Of a DNA stretch of 49,565 nt, positions 25,483-34,351 are shown one piece after another; position 1 is the first letter of the stretch, and every line of letters begins with the position of its first letter. This DNA is from Bacteroidota bacterium. Lineage in GTDB: Bacteria; Bacteroidota; Bacteroidia; UKL13-3. The stretch is from assembly GCA_034439655.1 (NCBI GenBank), contig JAWXAU010000003.1:1-49565 (forward strand), in the 5' to 3' direction. The notes under the pieces are model-generated. The model searched no databases, had not been told where the DNA came from, and was given only the letters and a program-made list of their open reading frames with translations. The position numbers and the translations under genes are program-made.

Positions 25483-26262
25483 GTGATATACGATCGTGAA
25501 CGCCCAAGTTTTGAAGACTCGAACAATGTTACTGTTCAGCGTTGTTTTTTTGCCTACGAATTTGCCGAACCCTACATAACTGGAAAGTCTGTTGCCGATG
25601 TGGGTTGTGCCAATGGTTATGGAACAGTGCATTTGGCTAAATTTGCCACGCAGATTAAGGGTCTCGATTATTCCGAAATCACCATTGAAAATAATAAAAA
25701 AGAATATGCCGATAAGCCCAACATGTCTTTCCTGCAATGCAAAGTGCCCCCTTTGGATCTAGAAGACGAAAGTGTTGATGTAGTTACAGCTTTTCAGTTT
25801 ATTGAACATATTCAAGACCAATTGGGCTTTATAAAAGATGTGAAACGGGTGCTTAAACCTGGCGGTGTTTTTATTTGTACCACACCAAATGCTCTTATGT
25901 CAATTGCCCGAAACCCTTTCCACGTTCATGAATATTCTTTTGCTGAAATGAAAAGGCACATGGAACAAGTGTTTGGAAGCAGCTATGAACTTATGGGGCT
26001 GAATGGCAATGTTGTAGTCAATAAGTATTATGACGATAATTCGCGTTGGGCAAAGAAAATTCTTCGTTTAGACCCTTTGGGTTTACACAAACTAATACCT
26101 GCTGCTTGGCTAGTAAGACCCTATAATTACCTAACTAGTAAAATGCGGAAGAACCTAAAGGATACTAATAGCAACACGCTCCATATCACCACAAAAGACT
26201 TTGCTCTGCAAAAGGAAAATCTTGATAGCTGCTGGGATATTTTTGCTGTGGCTAAAAAATAA
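25483..26262 (+). CDS. Class I SAM-dependent methyltransferase
   Basis: 259 residues from a GTG at 25483; the frame is open further upstream (to 25192) but that part overlaps the opposite gene and the promoter box, so it is not used. A TTG at 25459 is inside the promoter box. Motif I is VADVGCANGYGTVHLA, followed by an acidic loop GLDYSEI and by DVVTAFQFIEHI and VLKPGGVFICTTPNA. This is a methyltransferase-11-type fold, common for small-molecule or sugar methylation; the substrate is not predictable. It stands alone on the plus strand, convergent with the dipeptidyl-peptidase III gene six bases downstream. Confidence 0.85.
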   Translation: MIYDRERPSFEDSNNVTVQRCFFAYEFAEPYITGKSVADVGCANGYGTVHLAKFATQIKGLDYSEITIENNKKEYADKPNMSFLQCKVPPLDLEDESVDVVTAFQFIEHIQDQLGFIKDVKRVLKPGGVFICTTPNALMSIARNPFHVHEYSFAEMKRHMEQVFGSSYELMGLNGNVVVNKYYDDNSRWAKKILRLDPLGLHKLIPAAWLVRPYNYLTSKMRKNLKDTNSNTLHITTKDFALQKENLDSCWDIFAVAKK

Positions 26263-26268
26263 CAGCCA

Positions 26269-28572
26269 CTAATTGTCTAATGGTAAGAAAGAATAATTCT
26301 TTCCATACTCTAACATTTGCTCCGCAAATGTTTTTGGGTAGCTCACTTTTATTTCCGTTATTTTTCCGTTCACATATACTGGGCTGAGCTTGGGTTGTAT
26401 GAACCCTTTGTAGGGTGCAACATTTAGTTTGCTATAGCGTGCCAAAACCTCTTTATGTAAATCGCGGTCTACTTTAACACCATAATTTTCAACCAAATTT
26501 TTTCCGGCCTCATAATCTCCTTCCGATTTTATGCGTTGTATTTCACGCAGCAGTTCACCAAATATTGTTCTTAGTTTGTCATAGTCATTTATCACGATAT
26601 ATGTTTTTCCGTCTCGGGTTATCATTTCTGTTGTTTTTTCAGGAACGCCTCTTTCGTATGACCATTTAGCTATAAGCTGCCTGTTACGCATATGTGCTTC
26701 TTCTAATTCTTTTCCTGGCTCAATACGATTAAGTTGCAACATAAGTCCGTTCATCATATAATTATCATACTCGGCCTTTCCGCAATCTATGGAGGGCATT
26801 ACACCTATTTCAACAAGTTTTGGGTCTACGATATAATATAGTGCTACCAAGTCTGCCCTTGCTTCTTCCAATGCATTTTGATAGTTTTTTAAGGTAACAT
26901 CGGGCGTTCCAACACCTGCCTTTATTTGTCCCGAAGCGTGGCCTATCACCTCGTGCATATCGGTGTGCAATTCTCCTGCAAGGGCTCCATATTTTTTGGC
27001 CCTTTCTAATATGGTATTGTCTGCCGCAAACTCAGCCATTACTGGACTTTTACTGCTCACCACATTATAAGATTCTACTATGTTTCCTAGGCTTACAGAC
27101 TTTGACCCATGCATTTGTCTAATCCAGTTTGCATTGGGCAGATTTATTCCTATAGGTGTGTAAGGTGCTGCATCTCCGCTTTCTACTACTATATTGATAC
27201 TTTTTCCAATAATACCCTTTACTTCTAGTTTTTTATATTCTTGTTGTATTGGCGATTGGTCTTCAAACCATTGTGCGTTGCGGGCTATCGTTTCAATCTT
27301 TTTAGTCGCTTCAAAATCTTTGATCGAAACTACCGATTCAAAACTTCCGCGTTTGCCCATTGCATCTTGGTAAACTTCTATAAAACCATTAACCACATCT
27401 ATGGTGGATTCTACGTCTTTAACCCATTCAATATTATACTCATCCCAAACTATTAGACTACCTGTATTATAAAACTCTATTAGTTTAATTATGGTCTTTT
27501 TCTGTTGCTCATTTTCGGCCACCTTGCTTGCCTTGTCCAGCCAAAAAACAATGCGTTCAATTGCTTTACTATACATGCCCCCAACCTTCCACGAGGTCTC
27601 TTTAAGCGTCTTTCCTTCCTTTTTTAATTTAGAATTGAGGCCATAAGAAATTGGTGTTTCTGGGACTACAGCCAACGATGGAGACACCTCTACTGGTGCA
27701 TCTATATTTACAGCACTAATTGTGGCGGGAGAAACCACCTCGTTTTCTACTGTCGGGGTTAATGTTTGAGGTTTTAATGCTGGGTAGGTTTCTGCAAGTT
27801 TTTGCATTTGTTCTGGGTTTAAGCCATAGAGGTTTGGTATTTTATTTTCAGATGTATTCCTGTTTTTGTAATAGTTCTCAACTTCTTCTTCGCTCACGTT
27901 TTCATAAAAATTATTGCAGGATGTCTTCACATTGTCAACACCATCGGCCAGGTTTACAGTTTTAGAATCCATTTTGGGGTCGAACATCATTGGCGTAAGC
28001 ATGTTAAAATGCATATCTATATTCATTCCGGGCAGAAGAGGCATTTTGCTTATCTCGCTATTGGCCAACAACTTTTTAAAATATTCGCGGCTAAAAGTAG
28101 GAATTATTTTATCACTTGCATAATGGTGATGAATTCCGTTGCTAAACCAAACTCGCTTCGTATATGTTTCGAACAAGCCCCATTCCGGACCACCGCGGTC
28201 ACCTTTATAGGTATTCCAAATAGTCTCTAGGGTCTTGCGTATTTTAAGGTTGTGTTTATATTTTTGATCATAAATAATGTCTCTTCCGCAAAGTGCTGCT
28301 TCATAAAGATAGTATACTAGTTCCTTTTGCTTTAGGCTTAATTTATCAAAATCCTTAATTTGATAACGCAATACTTGTATGTCTCCAAACTTTTCTGCTT
28401 CATACTCAAATGCTGTCGGTCCCGTTGGCTGTGTTGGTTTTAGTGCCTTTGCAGAGCTGGTTTGTTTTGCCGTTCGCTTGTTGCTTGCAGGCTTTCCTGG
28501 CTGTTGAAGTACTATATTTGCCAAGGCTGCTGTTGTAATTGCTATTGCTGTTAGCATGTAGTGTTTTTTCAT
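26269..28572 (-). CDS. Dipeptidyl-peptidase III (M49 metallopeptidase)
   Basis: 767 residues. N-terminal hydrophobic segment MLTAIAITTAALANIV indicates export or membrane anchoring. Zinc motif HEVIGH at 540-545, preceded by LHTDM, and second motif EEARAD at 569-574 provide the ligands and catalytic Glu as in the M49 family (HELLGH and EECRAE in well-known members). The enzyme removes dipeptides from the N-terminus of short peptides. Another extended stretch, residues about 20-60, is low-complexity Lys/Thr/Ala/Pro-rich. Together with the S46 peptidase it forms a second dipeptide-releasing activity in this window. Convergent with the methyltransferase gene. Confidence 0.93.
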   Translation of the reverse strand: MKKHYMLTAIAITTAALANIVLQQPGKPASNKRTAKQTSSAKALKPTQPTGPTAFEYEAEKFGDIQVLRYQIKDFDKLSLKQKELVYYLYEAALCGRDIIYDQKYKHNLKIRKTLETIWNTYKGDRGGPEWGLFETYTKRVWFSNGIHHHYASDKIIPTFSREYFKKLLANSEISKMPLLPGMNIDMHFNMLTPMMFDPKMDSKTVNLADGVDNVKTSCNNFYENVSEEEVENYYKNRNTSENKIPNLYGLNPEQMQKLAETYPALKPQTLTPTVENEVVSPATISAVNIDAPVEVSPSLAVVPETPISYGLNSKLKKEGKTLKETSWKVGGMYSKAIERIVFWLDKASKVAENEQQKKTIIKLIEFYNTGSLIVWDEYNIEWVKDVESTIDVVNGFIEVYQDAMGKRGSFESVVSIKDFEATKKIETIARNAQWFEDQSPIQQEYKKLEVKGIIGKSINIVVESGDAAPYTPIGINLPNANWIRQMHGSKSVSLGNIVESYNVVSSKSPVMAEFAADNTILERAKKYGALAGELHTDMHEVIGHASGQIKAGVGTPDVTLKNYQNALEEARADLVALYYIVDPKLVEIGVMPSIDCGKAEYDNYMMNGLMLQLNRIEPGKELEEAHMRNRQLIAKWSYERGVPEKTTEMITRDGKTYIVINDYDKLRTIFGELLREIQRIKSEGDYEAGKNLVENYGVKVDRDLHKEVLARYSKLNVAPYKGFIQPKLSPVYVNGKITEIKVSYPKTFAEQMLEYGKNYSFLPLDN

Positions 28573-28757
28573 GTGTCGTTTTTATTTGGGGTTACAATTT
28601 TAGGCTTAATTTAAGCAAATACAAATACGGGAAGTGAAAAAAAATTGTTACAAAGCGTATTGAAAACAGCAACAGTAACAATAGCTTGTTCGGTTTGGCA
28701 TATTTTTTCGCTGTTTGCACGTCTCCAAAAACCTCTTTATATATTTCAAATATTACT

Positions 28758-28765
28758 TAGCTTTG
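28758..28765 (+). promoter_or_regulatory. E1 gene promoter -7 box, very close to the start
   Basis: TAGCTTTG, a full match to TAnnTTTG, with only seven bases before the ATG at 28773. A TTTA at 28736-28739 lies 18 bases upstream, near where a -33 TTTG is expected. The transcript would be leaderless or nearly so. Confidence 0.5.
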
Positions 28766-28772
28766 CCGCCCC

Positions 28773-30824
28773 ATGGTAGAAAGAGATATTTTAATAGAGG
28801 CTTATGAGCATATGTGTTGCGTGGGGGCTATGGCTTCCATCTATGAAGCCAACAGGCAAATATGCAAATATGTACACAGCACTAGCAGAGGGCACGAAGC
28901 CATACAATTGGCTGTAGGAATGCAGCTCAAATCCTGCGACTATGTAAGCCCATATTACCGAGACGAAAGTATGTTGTTAGGTATGGGTTTAAGCCCCTAT
29001 GAGCTGATGCTGCAGCTTTTAGCAAAAGCCGATGACCCTTTTAGCGGTGGAAGAAGTTATTATGCTCACCCTTCGCTAAAAAGAGAAGGATTCCCTCGTA
29101 TACCACATCAAAGCAGTGCCACAGGTATGCAGGCAATCCCATCTACAGGAATGGCACATGGCATAGCTTATATGGAAAGCATGGGTCTGCTACCTAGTGA
29201 TGAAAAGCCTATTGTTGTTTGCTCCTTAGGCGATGGGTCTGTTACCGAAGGCGAGGTCTCGGAGGCGTTCCAAATGGCAGTGTTGAAAAAATTGCCCATT
29301 CTGTTTTTGGTGCAAGACAACGATTGGGGAATCTCAGCAACTGGTAAAGAAATGCGAGCCGTTGATGCCTATGATTTTGCTGCCGGTTTCGGCAACCTTA
29401 AAAGACTTCGTGTGGATGGGAGTAATTTTGAAGATTCGTGGGTTGCTGTGGGAAAAGCCATGGATTGGATTCGGGTTAAAAGAAAACCTTTGCTAATTCA
29501 CGCAGCTGTTCCACTTTTGGGCCATCACACATCTGGTGTACGCAAAGAATGGTATCGCGGTGATGACGATTTGAAAGAACATCTTTTAAAAGACCCAAAG
29601 CCTAAACTAAAAACAACATTAAAAAAACTCGGATTAACAGAAGAAGAACTTAATGATATAGAACATAAAGCCTCGGAACATATAGCAAGTCAGTTTAACT
29701 TAGCCTGCAATGCTGCAGAACCAGACCCACTAACAGTTAATGAACATGAGTTTGCAGAGACAGCCATCAAACTAGAAACAGGAAGCCGAAGCCCTACGGA
29801 TAAAGAACCCTGTTTAATGGTAGATGCTGCTCTTCATGCAGTTGATGAACTAATGGCAAAACATCCTGAATGTTTGTTTTATGGTCAAGATGTTGGCAAA
29901 AGGCTTGGTGGGGTGTTTAGAGAAGCTGCCACTCTTGCAGACAAATACGGTGAAAATAGGGTTTTTAATACTCCCATTCAGGAAGCTTATATTATTGGTT
30001 CTACTGCGGGTATGAGTGCTGTGGGGCTAAAGCCCATTGTGGAAATACAGTTTGCCGACTATCATTGGACGGGAATTAATCAATTGGTAACTGAACTTTC
30101 CAAGTCGTGCTACCTTACAATGGGCAAATATCCTGTAAGTTCTGTCATCCGAATACCTTGCGGGGCTTACGGTGGCGGTGGCCCTTACCACTCAGGCTGC
30201 ATCGAGTCAACTCTTCTCAATATTCGGGGTATCAAAGTATGCTACCCGTCCAATTCGGCAGACATGAAAGGCTTGATGAAAGCTGCTTTTTATGACCCAA
30301 ATCCCGTGATAATGCTTGAACACAAAGGTCTTTACTGGAGTAAAAACCCCGGCACAGAAGAGGCGAAATGCACAGAGCCCGACGAAAACTATATCCTTCC
30401 TTTGGGAAGGGCCAATATTGTTCTAAGTGCACAAGAAACATGTATTGATGCAGGGGAATCTCTTTGTATTATTACTTATGGGATGGGTGTTTATTGGGCT
30501 AAAGCTGCTGCAAAAAACTATCCTGGCTGTGTAGAAATTCTGGATCTACGCACGCTAAACCCCTTAGACGAGGAGGCCATCTTTGATTTAGCTAAACGAC
30601 ACGGAAAATGCATAATACTCACCGAAGAGCCGTTGTTAAATTCTTTTGCTGAGAGTTTGCAAGGTCGCATTTCACAGAATTGTTTTCGTTATTTAGATGC
30701 CCCTGTCACGCTAGTTGGTGCATTAAACCTGCCAGCGATTCCAATAAGTCTTGGACTTGAAAGGGCAATGTTGCCAAATCCTGAAATGGTATCTGCCGCT
30801 ATAGGAAATTTGCTTTCTTATTAA
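28773..30824 (+). CDS. 2-oxoacid dehydrogenase E1, fused alpha-beta (branched-chain type)
   Basis: 683 residues. The alpha part (about 1-300) has the thiamine-diphosphate motif GDGSVTEGEVSEAF starting at 153 and ending with QDN at 181-183; the beta part (about 345-683) has YGQDVGKRLGGVFREA, FNTPIQEAYIIG, GGGGPYHSGCIE and ILDLRTLNPLDE. The enzyme decarboxylates a branched-chain (or related) 2-oxoacid and passes the acyl group to a lipoyl E2. Both subunits in one chain is a known form in Bacteroidota, usually called 2-oxoisovalerate dehydrogenase E1. E2 and E3 genes are not in the window. The start is fixed by the promoter box just upstream. Confidence 0.92.
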   Translation: MVERDILIEAYEHMCCVGAMASIYEANRQICKYVHSTSRGHEAIQLAVGMQLKSCDYVSPYYRDESMLLGMGLSPYELMLQLLAKADDPFSGGRSYYAHPSLKREGFPRIPHQSSATGMQAIPSTGMAHGIAYMESMGLLPSDEKPIVVCSLGDGSVTEGEVSEAFQMAVLKKLPILFLVQDNDWGISATGKEMRAVDAYDFAAGFGNLKRLRVDGSNFEDSWVAVGKAMDWIRVKRKPLLIHAAVPLLGHHTSGVRKEWYRGDDDLKEHLLKDPKPKLKTTLKKLGLTEEELNDIEHKASEHIASQFNLACNAAEPDPLTVNEHEFAETAIKLETGSRSPTDKEPCLMVDAALHAVDELMAKHPECLFYGQDVGKRLGGVFREAATLADKYGENRVFNTPIQEAYIIGSTAGMSAVGLKPIVEIQFADYHWTGINQLVTELSKSCYLTMGKYPVSSVIRIPCGAYGGGGPYHSGCIESTLLNIRGIKVCYPSNSADMKGLMKAAFYDPNPVIMLEHKGLYWSKNPGTEEAKCTEPDENYILPLGRANIVLSAQETCIDAGESLCIITYGMGVYWAKAAAKNYPGCVEILDLRTLNPLDEEAIFDLAKRHGKCIILTEEPLLNSFAESLQGRISQNCFRYLDAPVTLVGALNLPAIPISLGLERAMLPNPEMVSAAIGNLLSY

Positions 30825-30876
30825 TTTAATTGTAAGAAATACACACAAATGCTTTAACCAACGGATCTTTATAAGA

Positions 30877-30884
30877 TATCTTTG
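30877..30884 (+). promoter_or_regulatory. Promoter -7 box of the small secreted protein
   Basis: TATCTTTG matches TAnnTTTG fully. It leaves 14 bases to an ATG at 30899 and 23 to the preferred ATG at 30908. TTTA at 30853-30856 is a possible weak -33 element. Confidence 0.5.
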
Positions 30885-30907
30885 CTGCAACAAATAGTAT
30901 GTTTACC

Positions 30908-31399
30908 ATGAAAAGACTATTATATCTATCCCTTCTCCTCCTTATTGGGTTCGGAACTTCTTCTTTTGGTGTTCAAGAAGATTTTGCTGATAACTTAAAA
31001 AAGATTGTTGAAGCCAGTCGTCAGAATTTTGACCCGATAAAAAGTGAGCGAAAGAACGGTATCATTGATATATATTATACTTCAAAAGTTTCATTGCCAA
31101 ATGCTACAGATACTAGAATTTGGGTAGGTAATGATCAGTTATATTTCACTTGTAAAATGACAGAGAAGAATAATAAAAGCGAAATTGAAGTTGAGTACAA
31201 AAAAACCGTTGCGTTGGTGAGGGCCTGTTTGGGAAAATGGAAAGAATTTGTACCAAAAAATACCTCTTTGCATTCCATAGACCAAGGCTTTAAAGAAGAA
31301 GCAGCCGAGAAATGTGGTCCTGTGGTAATTGTAAGTATGCAGGACAATCCAGTGAAATATGGCTTTTATAAGGTTATTATTACAGTAAAAACTTTTTAA
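30908..31399 (+). CDS. Small secreted protein of unknown function
   Basis: 163 residues from ATG 30908 (MKRLLYLSLLLL); an in-frame ATG at 30899 adds MFT and is possible. Signal peptide ends near SSFG. The mature part is a single domain of mixed alpha/beta with two cysteines in the middle and one near the end (YFTCKMTE, VRACLGKW, AEKCGPVV). I do not recognise a family. It follows the E1 gene by 83 bases and has its own promoter box. Convergent with cysS, which ends eight bases away. Confidence 0.75.
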   Translation: MKRLLYLSLLLLIGFGTSSFGVQEDFADNLKKIVEASRQNFDPIKSERKNGIIDIYYTSKVSLPNATDTRIWVGNDQLYFTCKMTEKNNKSEIEVEYKKTVALVRACLGKWKEFVPKNTSLHSIDQGFKEEAAEKCGPVVIVSMQDNPVKYGFYKVIITVKTF

Positions 31400-31407
31400 T
31401 CGTTTGT

Positions 31408-32871
31408 TTAGTCTCTGCTCCAAACTGTTCCCTCTTTTCCGTCTTTTATAATAAAACCTGAAGCTTCAAGTCTTTTTCTAATTTTATCTGATGTTTCGTA
31501 GTCCTTGCGAAGCTTGGCTTCTTCTCTTATTTGCAAAAGTATTTGCATAGCTATGTCGAGTTTGTCTTCGTTTTGGGTGTGTTCTGACATCAAGCCCAAT
31601 ATATCAAAAACAAACACTTTCATTTCCTTCTTAAACACCTCTAAGTCCGCTGCTGTTATGCATTCTTTTCCGTCGTTAGCTGAATTAATAAACCTAACAG
31701 CATCAAACAAATTGGCCAATAATATTGGGGTGTTTAAGTCATCATTCATTGAATCAAAACATTTTTTTCTCCATGCTTCCAAGTTAAATGTTGTTGTGTC
31801 ACCAGTATCAATTTTTTCCAATAAATCCATCGCACTCATCAATCTTTGAAAACCCTTCTCTGCTGCTGATAATGCTTCGTTGCTAAAATCGAGCGTGCTT
31901 CTATAATGTGCTTGCAACATAAAAAAACGGATACTCATGGGGCTATAGCCTTTATCTAAAAGTGCGTGTTTCCCTTCGAAAAGCTCACCTGGCAAAAAAG
32001 AATTTCCTTGGCTTTTGCTCATCTTTTGCCCATTAACCGTTAACATATTGGTGTGAACCCAATAATGGGCTGGTGTTGTATGGTGACAAGCGATGTTTTG
32101 AGCTATTTCGTTTGTGTGGTGGGTCGGTATAAGATCCATCCCACCACCATGTATATCAAATTCGTTGCCGAGATATTTAGAACTCATTGCCGAACATTCA
32201 ATGTGCCAACCAGGGAAGCCCTCACCCCACGGGCTTGGCCAATGCATAATATGTTCTGGTTTTGCCTTTATCCAAAGGGCAAAATCTAATCTTCCTTTCT
32301 TTTCTTCCTGCCCTCCAAGTTCACGGGTATTGTTAAGCAAGTCATCTAAGTTTCTGTTAGATAATTCTGTATAATTGTTTTCTTCGCTATATCTGTTTAC
32401 ATCAAAATATATGCTTCCATTTTTTTCATAAGCATATCCCTTTTCTATTATTTTTTTTGTCATCTCAATCTGTTCAACAATATGCCCTGTGGCGGTGGGC
32501 TCAATGCTGGGAGGAAGCGTATTAAACATTTGCAGTACCGTATGGAAATCTATGGTATATTTTTGAACTATCTCCATCGGTTCTAATTGTTCGAGTTTAG
32601 CTTTTTTAGCAAATTTATCATCTCCTTCGTCTTGGTCCCCCTCTAAATGGCCTGCGTCTGTAATATTCCTTACGTAGCGTACCTTATAACCCTGATGTAA
32701 TAGATATCTAAATAAAATATCAAATGATACATAGGTTCTGCAATTTCCTAAATGTGCGTTACTATAAACTGTTGGCCCACAAACATACATACCTACATGT
32801 GACGGTGTAATTGGCTTAAAAACTTCTTTTTGCCCGCTGATTGTATTATATATTTTAAATTCTTCTTTCAT
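31408..32871 (-). CDS. cysS: Cysteinyl-tRNA synthetase
   Basis: 487 residues. Class I synthetase that loads Cys onto its tRNA. The zinc-binding Cys31 in YVCGPTVY, the HIGH-like HLGN (40-43), the GWHIECSAMS zinc segment and the KMSKSQGN loop are all present; the C-terminal DALR-like helical domain ends the protein. Its ATG overlaps the pheS stop by one base (TAATG), so the two are probably translated in a coupled way. Confidence 0.97.
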   Translation of the reverse strand: MKEEFKIYNTISGQKEVFKPITPSHVGMYVCGPTVYSNAHLGNCRTYVSFDILFRYLLHQGYKVRYVRNITDAGHLEGDQDEGDDKFAKKAKLEQLEPMEIVQKYTIDFHTVLQMFNTLPPSIEPTATGHIVEQIEMTKKIIEKGYAYEKNGSIYFDVNRYSEENNYTELSNRNLDDLLNNTRELGGQEEKKGRLDFALWIKAKPEHIMHWPSPWGEGFPGWHIECSAMSSKYLGNEFDIHGGGMDLIPTHHTNEIAQNIACHHTTPAHYWVHTNMLTVNGQKMSKSQGNSFLPGELFEGKHALLDKGYSPMSIRFFMLQAHYRSTLDFSNEALSAAEKGFQRLMSAMDLLEKIDTGDTTTFNLEAWRKKCFDSMNDDLNTPILLANLFDAVRFINSANDGKECITAADLEVFKKEMKVFVFDILGLMSEHTQNEDKLDIAMQILLQIREEAKLRKDYETSDKIRKRLEASGFIIKDGKEGTVWSRD

Positions 32872-33890
32872 TAGTTTTCGGGTACAAATTGTTTTAAAAA
32901 CCTTAAGTCATTATCAAAGAATATGCGTAAATCACTGATGCCATACTGCAACATGGTAAGCCTTTCTATGCCCATTCCGAAAGCAAAGCCTGAATATATA
33001 TCTTGATTAATATTACAATTGGCTAATACCTGCGAGTCTACCATACCACAACCCAAAATCTCTACCCAACCGCTGTGTTTGCAAACATTGCAGCCTTTGC
33101 CTTTGCATATTTGACAACTAATATCCATTTCGGCACTTGGCTCAGTAAAGGGAAAGTAGCTAGGCCTAAATCGTATTTTTACTTCCTCATTAAAGAACTG
33201 TTTCACAAATTCATATAAAGTATATTTTAAGTCAGCAAAAGAAACATCCTTATCTATATATAAACCTTCTACCTGATGAAAAAAACAATTTGCTCTTGCT
33301 GATATAGCTTCGTTTCTATAAACCCTGCCTGGCATAAGACTTCTAATAGGGGGTTTAGTACTCTCCATTAACCTTACTTGCACACTACTGGTATGTGTAC
33401 GCAAGGCATAATCGTTATTAATAAAAAACGTATCTTGCATGTCCCTAGCTGGGTGTTCAGCTGGAAAATTTAAAGCACTGAAATTATGCCAATCGTTTTC
33501 TAATTCTGGCCCATTTGAAATAGTAAAACCAAGTTTTGAAAATAATTCTACTATACTATTTAATGTAATTTGCAAAGGATGTCTAGAACCTGAATATTGA
33601 CCACCTTGAGCCAGCGTATAATCAAAAACAGTTTGGTTTTTTATAGTTGCCACATGGTGAAGCTCTTTGTTTTTTTCAAACTTTGCTTCTGCATGTTGCT
33701 TTAAATCATTTATATACTGTCCTATTTGTTTTCTTTCATCAATACTAGTATTTTTTAAAAGGCTGAACAAATCTTGTATTGGACTTTTTTTGCTAAGATA
33801 TTTTAACCTGAAAGTCTCTAAACTTTCAGTAGAATCAATTGTAAATAAATTGATATCATTAATTAACTCTTTACATCTATCCTGAACCAT
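32871..33890 (-). CDS. pheS: Phenylalanyl-tRNA synthetase alpha subunit
   Basis: 339 residues, the normal size. It has an N-terminal coiled-coil region, then the class II catalytic core: RHPLQITLNSI, LNFPAEHPARDMQDTF, RTHTSSVQVRLME, GRVYRNEAI, FHQVEGLYID, and the last motif GFAFGMGIERLTML. A CXXC-rich insert (QICKGKGCNVCKHSG) may bind zinc, as in some relatives. The beta subunit pheT is not adjacent; cysS follows instead with a one-base overlap. The sequence TTATTTTG, one mismatch from the promoter box, lies just before the ATG. The 461-bp AT-rich gap lies upstream. Confidence 0.96.
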   Translation of the reverse strand: MVQDRCKELINDINLFTIDSTESLETFRLKYLSKKSPIQDLFSLLKNTSIDERKQIGQYINDLKQHAEAKFEKNKELHHVATIKNQTVFDYTLAQGGQYSGSRHPLQITLNSIVELFSKLGFTISNGPELENDWHNFSALNFPAEHPARDMQDTFFINNDYALRTHTSSVQVRLMESTKPPIRSLMPGRVYRNEAISARANCFFHQVEGLYIDKDVSFADLKYTLYEFVKQFFNEEVKIRFRPSYFPFTEPSAEMDISCQICKGKGCNVCKHSGWVEILGCGMVDSQVLANCNINQDIYSGFAFGMGIERLTMLQYGISDLRIFFDNDLRFLKQFVPEN

Positions 33891-34351
33891 ACTGCAAAAT
33901 AAAAGGATTTAAGGTCTTATAAAAAATTTGATTTTATTTTAGACTTTTCAACAGTATTATAATTTAATATAAACTTTTAAACTTTAATCTTTCTCTATTC
34001 TTATGTCTGTGGATTTGTAGAATATATATATATTAATATATTTGTTTAGTACAGTATTAACATAGTTTCTAACACCTATTAACAAATTACTTTCATTCTA
34101 TTTTATTTATATTTAATGATTTAAGTTAGATATAAGAAGGGCTTGATAAGTAACTTAACATGCAATTGTGAACAGTTATTGTAGTTAATAAGAGTAGATT
34201 TAAGGTTTATAAGGAGCGTATATTATAACTAAAATGTATATATGTATAGGTTAAGTTTTAACAACTAAAATTATAATAAAACTTAGAACAGTTAACCCAC
34301 ACAAAAAGGAGGTTTTATTAAATATTTGTTGATTTTATTTTTGCAGTATTA
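33891..34351. other. 461-bp very AT-rich intergenic region
   Basis: No gene seen. It lies downstream of the lipoprotein gene and upstream of pheS. It is visibly poorer in G and C than its surroundings, with TA tracts (34021-34040) and scattered DnaA-box-like words such as TGTGGATTT near 34008 and TTTTCAACA near 33955, none a perfect TTATCCACA. It probably holds the terminator of the upstream operon and the pheS-cysS promoter; none is clearly defined. Confidence 0.5.

Noticed and set aside
33891-34351. Firm oriC call
   Set aside because: No perfect DnaA box, no gene-direction switch, and no chromosome-wide skew available; kept only as a low-interest observation.
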